From: Ignavibacteria bacterium UBA2360
Lineage (GTDB): Bacteria; Bacteroidota; Ignavibacteria; Tepidaquicellales; OLB5
Length of the DNA stretch: 63,640 bases
Assembly (NCBI GenBank): GCA_002344125.1
Contig: DDTQ01000003.1
Location: 1-63,640 of the forward strand
Direction: 5' to 3'
Position numbers and translations under genes: made by a program. The notes below the pieces were generated by a model. That model searched no databases. It was given only the letters and a program-made list of their open reading frames with translations, and was not told the origin of the DNA. How positions within the stretch are numbered: position 1 is the stretch's first letter; each line of letters opens with the position of its first letter. This document shows positions 7,157 through 14,823 of this stretch, piece after piece.

Positions 7157-8845
7157 ATGAAAGCAAAATTCATTTTATTCATTTTATTATTTCTTTCTTC
7201 CTTACTCCTCTCCTCATGCTCAAAAAAAGAAACCACTGAAAATATCTTCAGGTATAATGAACCCCAGGGAATAGAAAATCTCGACCCCATTATGTGCAGC
7301 AACTATGCGGCCGGATGGCCGCTTCAGCAAATAACCGAAGGACTGCTGGAATACACCCAGGCAATGAATCTCGAAGATAACCTGGCTTCTTCGCATAAAG
7401 TATCAGAAGACGGATTGACCTATACTTTCACAATACGCAGGAATGTTTTCTTCCATGATAACCCCTGTTTCCCCGATGGAAAGGGAAGGGAAGTGAAAGC
7501 CGCGGATTTCAAATATTGCTTCGAAAGAGTGTGCGATCCTTCAACCAAAACACGCGGAGCGTGGCTTTTCCGCGATAAGGTCAAGGGTGCCCTGGAGTAT
7601 ATTACTTCAATAAAAGAAAAACATAACAACGTCACCGAAATTACAGGCATTCAGGCGCCCAATGATACTACACTCATTATCACTCTCACCAAACCGTTCG
7701 CGCCCTTCCTGAGTATTCTCACCATGCCCTATGCTTTTGTTTACCCCAAAGAAGCGGTTGAGTACTACAAAGATAACTTCGGCTACAATCCCGTTGGCAC
7801 TGGACCCTTCAAATTCGTTAAGTGGGAAGTTGACCGTGAACTTGAAATGACAAAAAACCCGAATTACTGGAGCCTCAATAAAGCGGGTAAGCCTCTTGTG
7901 TATCTTGATGGCATTAGGGTAAGCTTCCTCAAAAGCAGTGAAACTGCATTCCTGGATTTTCAACAGGGCAAATTTGATTTTTATGACCCAACCCCGGAAG
8001 TCCTGAGCCAGGTAACCGATGAGACCGGCGCGTTAAAACCGGAATATTCAGGGGAGTTTGAGCTTGTTAAACAGCCATGGCTTAACACAGTTTACCTTGG
8101 CATTCAGCTTGATAAAAACGTACCCGGCGGAAAAAATAACATACTTACCGATAACCGCAAGTTACGTCAGGCTATAAATTACGCAATTGATAGAGAAAAG
8201 ATCATAACGTATGTATTGAAGTTTCGCGGTACGCCCGGAGTGAACGGTCCCATCCCGCCCGGCATGCCGGGCTACAACAAAGAGCTTAAAGGCTATAATT
8301 ATGATGTGCCCAAAGCGAAGCAGCTTCTCTCAGAAGCCGGATATCCCGATGGCAAAGGACTTTCCGTAAAACTTGTTGTATCAAATGATGATACCCAAAA
8401 GCTAATTGGTGAATCAGTACAGGCCCAGCTTAAAGATCTCGGCATAGATGCCCAGCTCGATTTCATGCAGGCATCAACAATGCGTTCATCGCAGGTTGGA
8501 GGCGAGCTTGCCTTCTGGCGAGGTAATTGGGGCGCTGATTACTTCGACCCCGAAAATTTCATGGCGCTGTTCTACAGCAAAAATCATTCGCCCATCGGAC
8601 CCAATTATACTCACTACCAAAACGCCGCCGCCGATTCACTGTACGAATTGGCGATGAAGCTCACCGATTTTGAAGTGCGTAAAAAGCTGTATAACCAAAT
8701 GGAGCAGGTGGTACTTGAAGATTCACCCTGGATAATACTATACTACAACCAAATAGTTTACCTTAAAAACAAGAAAGTCACCAATATGTATGTTGATGGC
8801 CTGAATACTATTATATTGAAGAGAGCAAGAATTGGGATGGAATAG
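7157..8845 (+). CDS. ABC transporter substrate-binding lipoprotein, SBP_bac_5 (OppA/DppA-like)
   Basis: 562 residues. A lipoprotein signal with lipobox LLSSC (Cys about 21) followed by a full-length family 5 solute-binding fold: EPQGIENLDPIMCSNYAA, LTYTFTIRRNVFFHDNP, ADFKYCFERVCDP, the GTGPFKFVKWEVDRELEMTKNPNYW-like block (about 215-240), and LRQAINYAIDREKI. The family binds oligopeptides, dipeptides or other ligands for an ABC importer. No permease or ATPase genes adjoin it here, so its transporter must be elsewhere. The start is the ATG directly before the hydrophobic segment. Confidence 0.9.
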   Translation: MKAKFILFILLFLSSLLLSSCSKKETTENIFRYNEPQGIENLDPIMCSNYAAGWPLQQITEGLLEYTQAMNLEDNLASSHKVSEDGLTYTFTIRRNVFFHDNPCFPDGKGREVKAADFKYCFERVCDPSTKTRGAWLFRDKVKGALEYITSIKEKHNNVTEITGIQAPNDTTLIITLTKPFAPFLSILTMPYAFVYPKEAVEYYKDNFGYNPVGTGPFKFVKWEVDRELEMTKNPNYWSLNKAGKPLVYLDGIRVSFLKSSETAFLDFQQGKFDFYDPTPEVLSQVTDETGALKPEYSGEFELVKQPWLNTVYLGIQLDKNVPGGKNNILTDNRKLRQAINYAIDREKIITYVLKFRGTPGVNGPIPPGMPGYNKELKGYNYDVPKAKQLLSEAGYPDGKGLSVKLVVSNDDTQKLIGESVQAQLKDLGIDAQLDFMQASTMRSSQVGGELAFWRGNWGADYFDPENFMALFYSKNHSPIGPNYTHYQNAAADSLYELAMKLTDFEVRKKLYNQMEQVVLEDSPWIILYYNQIVYLKNKKVTNMYVDGLNTIILKRARIGME

Positions 8846-9299
8846 TCCGTATCGAAACGCTGTCGCCCTGAGCGGAGTCGAAGGGCATTTTAACGAAAAC
8901 TGCTGTATTATAAATTATCGTCTGGATTTTCACACCGCTTCACTTCGTTCAGAATGACAGCAAATGTTTTTCAAAATCGGTATGTCAGCTTTAATCCATG
9001 TCATCCTGAGCGAAGCGAAGGATCCAGACATAAATTGAATTAGAAAAATACAGCCTCCTTAAGCCAACTGCATTATGGAACGTCTATATAGAATTCTCAC
9101 CCTGAGCCTGTCGAAGGGTACATTTAGCCATTTACAGCCGTCGTTGGTGCCTGTCTGTTTAGGCAGATTCTCATCAACGGTATATTATATGTAGTTCTAT
9201 TTGGAAAACCATGGAAATATTTATTTTGAGTGCTTTGACTATTACAGCCCATACACCAACGCAGTTGATGCAATCCAATTTAAAACATGAAATCTAAAC
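8846..9299. repeat. Intergenic cluster of family C repeats and one family H repeat
   Basis: No gene seen. Family C (outline GTCNNCCTGAGCGGAGTCGA followed by AGGNC) appears at 8862-8885, about 8929-8957 (inverted), 9000-9026 and 9098-9119. Similar copies lie at 35448, 39859, 40028, 42534 and 51328. At 9138-9181 a family H copy (CCGTCGTTGG ... ATCAACGG) encloses CCTGTCTGTTTAGGCAG. Confidence 0.75.
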
Positions 9300-9521
9300 T
9301 CAACTTTTCCACTCTCTATGTTCTCCGCAGTTCCAGTTGAAATAAACAAACACCTTGTGTTTAAGACAAAGCTTCTGCCCGTATTCATATTCAATTTTGC
9401 CTTCTGAATCTTCAACCATCCTTAAAGCATCTCTTACACTTGTAGCTCTATTATAGTGCTGGCAAGTTAAACAGGGTTTGCTTCTATCCATGTAATACGG
9501 AAATAATAAACTGCTTACCAT
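9300..9521 (-). CDS. Small Cys-rich hypothetical protein
   Basis: 73 residues, no known family recognised. It carries CLTCQHY (CxxC), CLKHK and CGEHREW, spaced as a possible zinc- or metal-binding knuckle. There is no signal peptide or membrane segment. The ribosome binding site is weak. It stands alone between repeat-rich intergenic DNA and the atpD leader. The ordered cysteines make it more likely real than chance, but the support is limited. Confidence 0.5.
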   Translation of the reverse strand: MVSSLLFPYYMDRSKPCLTCQHYNRATSVRDALRMVEDSEGKIEYEYGQKLCLKHKVFVYFNWNCGEHREWKS

Positions 9522-9766
9522 AGTTTCTCGATTCCAATGAAATTTATCACAGAAGTAATATAATGAGTAGAATTATTGCAAGAGTATCATTGAGTGATAT
9601 TTGTGTATTATAATACATTATACCCCCTCTTAGTCTTCTCCGGTTAGGTGAATTACGCTGCGTACCCATACTCTAAACAAACTTAAAACTCTGTGAACTT
9701 TGTGCCTCTGTGTTGAAAGCTTCTGAATTCCTGCTTATTTCTTTGCTTTTCACCTAAATTCACACT
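9522..9766. other. Intergenic stretch with no gene
   Basis: AT-rich DNA. A short CTCTGTGAACTTTGTGCCTC-type stretch near 9690 resembles dispersed intergenic sequence also seen around 35710 and 49613. No hairpin or frame worth calling. Confidence 0.5.
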
Positions 9767-9796
9767 TTCAAGTTTCTTAAATTTTCCATATATTTG
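9767..9796 (+). promoter_or_regulatory. Bacteroidota-type promoter before atpD
   Basis: TATATTTG (9789-9796) fits the -7 element TAnnTTTG. A TTTC at about 9767 sits at the right distance for the -33 element TTTG. The start codon follows about 47 bp further. Confidence 0.45.
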
Positions 9797-9843
9797 TAAT
9801 CTATACTAACATAAATCAATAAAAAATATCATTTTTAGCATAA

Positions 9844-11259
9844 ATGGCAGAAAATCAGCAGAATAAGGGCAAGATCGTTCAGATTATCGGTGTTGTACTT
9901 GATATCGATTTTTCAGGCGGCAGGTTACCTGAAATTTATTCAGCATTACAGATTCCCAGAAAAAATACAGACGGCGTTGAAGATGTTTTGATCGCTGAAG
10001 TGCAGCAGCACCTTGGCGAAGATAGAGTAAGAGCAGTATCAATGGATACAACAGACGGCCTTGTTAGAGGAATGGATGTGATCGATACAGGCGCGCCTAT
10101 TACAATTCAGGTCGGACCCGAAGTATTGGGCAGGTTAATGAACGTAACCGGCGATACAATTGACGGACTTGAACCGCTGAAAACGAAAAAGACTCTCCCT
10201 ATTCACAGGGCTGCTCCAACTCTGGATGAGCTTTCAACACAGAAAGAAATTCTTGAAACAGGTATTAAGGTTATCGATCTTTTAGAGCCTTACACCAAGG
10301 GCGGAAAGACCGGTCTCTTCGGCGGCGCAGGTGTAGGTAAAACAGTACTTATTCAGGAACTGATAAATAATATTGCAACATTCCACGGCGGATATTCAGT
10401 ATTCGCGGGAGTGGGTGAGCGCACAAGAGAAGGAAACGATCTCTGGCGCGAAATGAAAGAATCAGGCGTTATCAATAAAACATGTCTGGTGTTCGGTCAG
10501 ATGAACGAACCGCCCGGCGCGCGTCAGCGTATCGGTCTAACAGGCTTAACCGTTGCTGAGTACTTCCGAGATGAAGAAGGTAAAGACGTTCTTTTGTTCG
10601 TAGATAATGTATTCCGTTTCACACAGGCAGGCTCTGAAGTATCAGCGCTTTTAGGACGTATGCCTTCTGCGGTAGGTTACCAGCCAACACTGGCTACTGA
10701 GATGGGTGCGCTTCAGGAAAGAATCACTTCAACCAAAAAGGGTTCTATCACATCAGTTCAGGCTATTTACGTTCCTGCGGATGACTTGACAGATCCGGCT
10801 CCTGCTGCGGTATTCTCGCATCTTGATGCTACAACGGTACTCGATAGAAAAATTTCTGAGCTTGGTATTTATCCCGCGGTTGACCCGCTTTCATCAACTT
10901 CAAGAATTCTCGATCCGCTCGTTATTGGCAGTGAGCATTACAATGTCGCGCAGTCAGTTAAAGAGGTTCTGCAGAAATATAAAGATCTTCAGGATATTAT
11001 TAATATTCTCGGTATAGATGAGCTTTCAGATGAAGATAAGCTCGCGGTACAGAGAGCCAGAAAAGTACAGAAATTCCTTTCACAGCCGTTCTTTGTTGCT
11101 GAACAGTTCACAGGTTCAAAAGGAAAATATGTGAAAATTGAAGAATCAATTAAAGGATTCAAAGCTATCGTTAACGGTGAGTGTGATGATGTTCCTGAAA
11201 ACGCTTTCTACATGGTAGGTAATTTAGAAGAAGCATTGGAGAAGGCTAAAACGTTATAA
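9844..11259 (+). CDS. atpD: F1 ATP synthase subunit beta
   Basis: 471 residues, full family length. Catalytic beta subunit of the F1 sector: it binds ADP and phosphate at the membrane-bound F1Fo complex. The P-loop GGAGVGKT is at about 160-167, followed by VFAGVGERTREGNDLW, the Walker B region VLLFVDNVFRFTQAGSEVS and the ALQERITSTKKGSITSVQA segment. It begins the two-gene atpDC operon, separated from other ATP synthase genes as in Chlorobi and relatives. Confidence 0.98.
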   Translation: MAENQQNKGKIVQIIGVVLDIDFSGGRLPEIYSALQIPRKNTDGVEDVLIAEVQQHLGEDRVRAVSMDTTDGLVRGMDVIDTGAPITIQVGPEVLGRLMNVTGDTIDGLEPLKTKKTLPIHRAAPTLDELSTQKEILETGIKVIDLLEPYTKGGKTGLFGGAGVGKTVLIQELINNIATFHGGYSVFAGVGERTREGNDLWREMKESGVINKTCLVFGQMNEPPGARQRIGLTGLTVAEYFRDEEGKDVLLFVDNVFRFTQAGSEVSALLGRMPSAVGYQPTLATEMGALQERITSTKKGSITSVQAIYVPADDLTDPAPAAVFSHLDATTVLDRKISELGIYPAVDPLSSTSRILDPLVIGSEHYNVAQSVKEVLQKYKDLQDIINILGIDELSDEDKLAVQRARKVQKFLSQPFFVAEQFTGSKGKYVKIEESIKGFKAIVNGECDDVPENAFYMVGNLEEALEKAKTL

Positions 11260-11261
11260 AG

Positions 11262-11669
11262 ATGTCAGATAGTTTGATCCATTTAGAAATAGTTACACCC
11301 GGCAAAGTAGTTTTCGCAGGGGAAGTAAAAAGCTTTACCGCTCCGGGCAGCGAAGGTATGTTCCAGATACTTCGCAACCACGCCCCGTTCATATCAACAA
11401 TCATTCCGGGTCCGGTGAAATTCACGGCTGCCACAGGTGATACGAAAAATTTCGTAACATCAGGCGGTACCGTCGAAGTCCACGATAACCGGATAACTAT
11501 GCTTGCTGAGTCGCTCATTCCCGTTGAGGATATCGATATTGCCTCAGCTGAAAAAGAACGCGCGGAAGCTGAACGGGTACTGGAATCCAAAGAACCCGGG
11601 CTGGATAAAGATGCCGCAAAGCACGCTTTGCTGACCGCAAAAGCCAAAATTAAGGCTGTTTCGGCGTAA
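11262..11669 (+). CDS. atpC: F1 ATP synthase subunit epsilon
   Basis: 135 residues. An N-terminal beta-sandwich (LHLEIVTPGKVVFAGEV-like start, GSEGMFQILRNHAPFIS around 30-50) and a C-terminal helical part rich in Ala, Glu and Lys (about 85-135) that can act as the inhibitory arm. It links F1 rotation to the central stalk. It starts two bases after the atpD stop, so it is translated from the same transcript. Confidence 0.96.
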   Translation: MSDSLIHLEIVTPGKVVFAGEVKSFTAPGSEGMFQILRNHAPFISTIIPGPVKFTAATGDTKNFVTSGGTVEVHDNRITMLAESLIPVEDIDIASAEKERAEAERVLESKEPGLDKDAAKHALLTAKAKIKAVSA

Positions 11670-11777
11670 TTCTGCTAATTTCAAAAGTAGTGGATTAAGC
11701 GTATTTTTGCATTAAATTTTTGGTTATATTGCAGTTTACTGGAAATTGATCTTTGATATAAGTTTAAGTTTTTGGCG

Positions 11778-11849
11778 GGGCCGGTAGCTCAGTGGTAGAG
11801 CATCTCCCTTTTAAGGAGAGGGTCGGAGGTTCGAGACCTCCCCGGCTCA
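11778..11849 (+). tRNA. tRNA-Lys (anticodon TTT)
   Basis: A full cloverleaf can be drawn: acceptor GGGCCGG with CCGGCTC, D stem GCTC/GAGC, anticodon stem TCTCC/GGAGA around CTTTTAA, T stem GGAGG/CCTCC with TTCGAGA, discriminator A. CCA is not encoded. Confidence 0.97.
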
Positions 11850-11892
11850 CAAATTATTTTTGCTAAAGTACTATTATTTAATAATATTTTAG

Positions 11893-11900
11893 TATATTTG
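11893..11900 (+). promoter_or_regulatory. Putative -7 element for the cold-shock gene
   Basis: TATATTTG fits TAnnTTTG. It would give a 5' leader of about 100 nt, a length typical of cold-shock mRNAs that fold at low temperature. The -33 element is not clear. Confidence 0.4.
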
Positions 11901-12002
11901 CATAGTTTAAATTCCTGCCTTTTGCAGGAATGTATTAGAGGGCGTTGATTTTCGTAGTTTTTAACGCTTGAATTTTATTACTTAGAAAGGAGGAGAAGCC
12001 GA

Positions 12003-12203
12003 ATGCAGAAAGGTAAAGTAAAATGGTTTAATGCTGATAAGGGATTTGGATTTATAACTGGTAATGATGGAAAGGACGTATTCGTGCATTTCAAGTCAAT
12101 AGTCGGAGATGGTTACAGATCACTCGAGGATGGGCAGGAAGTTGAATATGAGGTAGAAGAAACCGATAAAGGTTTACAGGCAAGAAACGTCACTAAAGCA
12201 TAA
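12003..12203 (+). CDS. Cold-shock protein (CspA family)
   Basis: 66 residues, one cold-shock domain. The RNA-binding motifs KGFGFITG (RNP1) and VFVHFKSI (RNP2) are present, as is the usual KWFNADKG opening. It acts as an RNA chaperone in the cytoplasm. A strong AAAGGAGGAG precedes the ATG, and a long leader and a terminator flank it, so it is transcribed alone. Confidence 0.97.
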   Translation: MQKGKVKWFNADKGFGFITGNDGKDVFVHFKSIVGDGYRSLEDGQEVEYEVEETDKGLQARNVTKA

Positions 12204-12233
12204 TTTTGTCTTAGTACACGAGAATAAATGAAT

Positions 12234-12262
12234 AGCCCCGTTTTTAAACGGGGCTTTTTTTA
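12234..12262 (+). terminator. Intrinsic terminator
   Basis: AGCCCCGTTT, loop, AAACGGGGCT and a run of T, immediately after the cold-shock gene. Confidence 0.95.
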
Positions 12263-12504
12263 TTGGTATAATTCATTCACCATAATTTGCTTTTGTTTCC
12301 TAAATCATTTCTGCAATCTGCAGCTCTACAGTAATTATCTAATTCTAACATGCTCTCATCATTACAAACTACCTTTCAGGGTTTCTTCATTTTTTCTCTG
12401 AAATCCGGTCAATAAAAATTTTCACGTGTTCACGTTATGAAAACTATACCTTGTATGAGTTAAATTTGTTACGTGAATAAATAATTTAAAAGGAATAAAA
12501 TAAC

Positions 12505-14196
12505 ATGAAAACAACTCTTATTTTCTCAATTCTCGCTTTATTTGTATGCAGCAGTTTCGCAAATCCCAAGTTCGATAAGTGGCAAGAAGGCTCTTATTTC
12601 AGGGGATATAATGTGCTGTACGAATCACCAAAGAACCTTCAGGATTTTATAGACTTCAAAAATTACGGCGGCAATCTGTTCCACATTCAGCCTGATGGCT
12701 TTATGGCAACAGACGCGCCATACGACCTTGTTCAGGCAAACATAGATGGCTGCGATATGCTTGTCAATTTCTGCAGGCAGGCCGGTATTCATTATGTAAT
12801 TGGCATGCGGTCAGGACCGGGAGCCTATGATACATTCGATGAATCACAGGGAACCACCGGTGAATCAAGAGTGTGGAATACCGGAAACGTTACCGAGCAA
12901 TCCAGGTACGCTGAAATGCTTAACATGGTGGTACAGCGTTATTCAGGCGATACACTTTTTGTGGGTATTAATCTCGTTGTTGAACCCAGGCCCAAAGTTC
13001 GGGTAATCCCCGCCAACACATCCGCCTCATACAAGTTCTTCCTTGAAAATGTTTACAATATACATTTGGATGATGTGTACGCTTCATGGGTACAAAGCAT
13101 CCGCGATATTGACGAAGATCTGCCCATAATACTTGAAAGTTTCGCATATTCAACCCCTGAGCTTTTCCCGGCTTATGAAATTGACGATCCATATGTGGTT
13201 TACTCAGCTCATAATTACCAGCCCGTTCAGTTCAGCAAAGAGGCTGTGCCTTTTGCAATGACCTATCCCGGAGTTTACTGGAATATCACAACACTTTCTC
13301 AGGTTTTGTTTGATGCGGCATTTTTACGGAATACACTTTTCGCGAAGCTGCGTGAATTCCAGATTTCAACCGGCAAACCCGTATTCATCGGCGAAATGGG
13401 AATGTACAAACCGCAAACCGGCGGTGTTGAGTATCTTGGCGATCAGCTTGATATTATAAAAGATTACGGATGGCATTTCGCCTTCTGGGACTGGAGGCGC
13501 GGTCCCGGGGCTGACTGGAACATTGAAAAGTTTAAAGATACCGGTGACCTGCACTGGAAAAGAGTACTTTCCGAATTTCACGCGCCTCCGGTGCCAAAGA
13601 TGACATCACCCGCAAATGAAATTATTGTTCCGGCAAATCCAACATTCACTTGGGATTCTCTGACGGCGTTCACAACCTATGATATTGAAATATCTATGTT
13701 ACAAGGCAGCAGGCTTGATGTGTTTACTGTTAACGATATTCAGAATTCAAGCTATACGCTTTCCGGAACTTCATTGGTTGATGGCCAAACATATTCCTGG
13801 AAAGTTAGGGCTAAAAATCCGGGCGGTGAAACTGAAAACGCTTCTGCGTGGAGTTTACCGCAGTTGTTTACTGTTGGTCCAACTCAATCTCCCAATAACA
13901 AAACCATTACTTCAAAAGAAAATTCACTGACGCAAAATTATCCGAACCCCTTTAATCCTTCAACAAGTATTTCTTATGCAATTGCTGAAAACAGTCTTGT
14001 TAAGTTAACGGTTTATGATATGCTGGGCAGGGAAGTAGCTGATCTTGTGAATCAGCAGCAGCTAAGCGGTAATCATTCCGCGGTATTCAACGCTTCCCAT
14101 CTTGCAAGCGGTGTCTATATATACAGGCTTGAAGCTGTACCTCTCAACGGCAAACAGGGATTCAGTCAGATAAAAAGAATGATATTAATAAAATAA
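12505..14196 (+). CDS. Secreted GH5-like glycoside hydrolase with T9SS sorting domain
   Basis: 563 residues. Signal peptide 1-19; a (beta/alpha)8 hydrolase domain about 25-355; a fibronectin-III-like domain about 360-450 (PANPTFTWDS ... YSWKVRAKNPGG); and a type A sorting domain from about 470 (LTQNYPNPFNPSTSI ... ending KRMILIK). Glu160 (VVEPRP) and Glu297 (FIGEMGMY) fit the acid/base and nucleophile of clan GH-A. YSAHNYQP and WDWRRG are further family-like segments. It probably hydrolyses a beta-linked polysaccharide outside the cell. The exact GH family and substrate are not certain. It is a single gene with its own terminator. Confidence 0.82.
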   Translation: MKTTLIFSILALFVCSSFANPKFDKWQEGSYFRGYNVLYESPKNLQDFIDFKNYGGNLFHIQPDGFMATDAPYDLVQANIDGCDMLVNFCRQAGIHYVIGMRSGPGAYDTFDESQGTTGESRVWNTGNVTEQSRYAEMLNMVVQRYSGDTLFVGINLVVEPRPKVRVIPANTSASYKFFLENVYNIHLDDVYASWVQSIRDIDEDLPIILESFAYSTPELFPAYEIDDPYVVYSAHNYQPVQFSKEAVPFAMTYPGVYWNITTLSQVLFDAAFLRNTLFAKLREFQISTGKPVFIGEMGMYKPQTGGVEYLGDQLDIIKDYGWHFAFWDWRRGPGADWNIEKFKDTGDLHWKRVLSEFHAPPVPKMTSPANEIIVPANPTFTWDSLTAFTTYDIEISMLQGSRLDVFTVNDIQNSSYTLSGTSLVDGQTYSWKVRAKNPGGETENASAWSLPQLFTVGPTQSPNNKTITSKENSLTQNYPNPFNPSTSISYAIAENSLVKLTVYDMLGREVADLVNQQQLSGNHSAVFNASHLASGVYIYRLEAVPLNGKQGFSQIKRMILIK

Positions 14197-14239
14197 TATA
14201 ATAAATATTAGATTCACCTTTTAAATTAATTCACAATTA

Positions 14240-14271
14240 AAACCCCCGTTATTTATAACGGGGGTTTTTGT
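14240..14271 (+). terminator. Intrinsic terminator
   Basis: AACCCCCGTTA, short loop, TAACGGGGGTT followed by TTT, after the GH5-like gene. Confidence 0.93.
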
Positions 14272-14291
14272 TAATATAAATTTTATTGTAA

Positions 14292-14515
14292 CCCGTAGTC
14301 GAAGCCTTTCAGGCTTCGCATATCAATTTATGGTTCATCTCTAACGAGCCCTAAAAGGGCTCGACTACATTCATCAATTTGGTCTTCCCGTAGTCGAAGC
14401 CTTTCAGGCTTCGCATATCAATTTATGGTTCATCTCTAACGAGCCCTAAAAGGGCTCGACTACATTCATCAACTTGGTTTTCCCGTAGTCGAAGCCTTTC
14501 AGGCTTCGTGCATAG
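14292..14515. repeat. Family D composite repeat array, 95-bp period
   Basis: Copies start at 14292, 14387 and 14482 (third partial). Each unit is GTAGTCGAAGCCTTTCAGGC.. (hairpin GAAGCC/GGCTTC), about 30 bp, then GAGCCC TAAAA GGGCTC and CGACTAC. The unit therefore has outer inverted ends (GTAGTCGA / TCGACTAC) and two inner hairpins. It lies between two convergent genes. Related arrays are at 17514 and 53030. Confidence 0.9.
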
Positions 14516-14616
14516 ATCCATGCACTATCTTCAACGGGACCTGAAAACCGTAAAAGAGGCTTTGACAGTGCCGCTATTTAATCGAATATTGTTTTTGAGA
14601 AAACTTCTGTTTGTTT

Positions 14617-14722
14617 CCCTCACCCCCTAGCCCCTCTCCCAGAGGGAGAGGGGAGAGGTAACCTAAAGTGTTAAGTAATATTTCCCCTCTCCTTTCAGGA
14701 GAGGGGTTAGGGGTGAGGTCGT
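14617..14722. repeat. Inverted pair of CCCCTCTCC-type repeats
   Basis: CTCACCCCCTAGCCCCTCTC with AGAGGGAGAGGGG, then about 65 bp later GGAGAGGGGTTAGGGGTGAG. The two halves are inverted copies of a purine/pyrimidine-biased dispersed element. The open frame across it (14574-14804) is repeat translation and is not called. Confidence 0.75.
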
Positions 14723-14762
14723 TCATAAGTTCAATACATTTTGTAGTCTGATGATCTTTATT

Positions 14763-14795
14763 ATAAAAAAAGCCTGATCTTATGATCAGGCTTTC
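14763..14795 (-). terminator. Intrinsic terminator of the subtilase gene
   Basis: On the minus strand: AAGCCTGATC ATAA GATCAGGCTT followed by TTTTT, 30 bp after the stop codon. Confidence 0.92.
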
Positions 14796-14823
14796 AGAAT
14801 TCAAATTCTTCTTAAAATGAAGT

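Noticed and set aside
14574..14804. A 76-residue minus-strand frame
   Set aside because: It consists of the CCCCTCTCC inverted repeats and a terminator hairpin.
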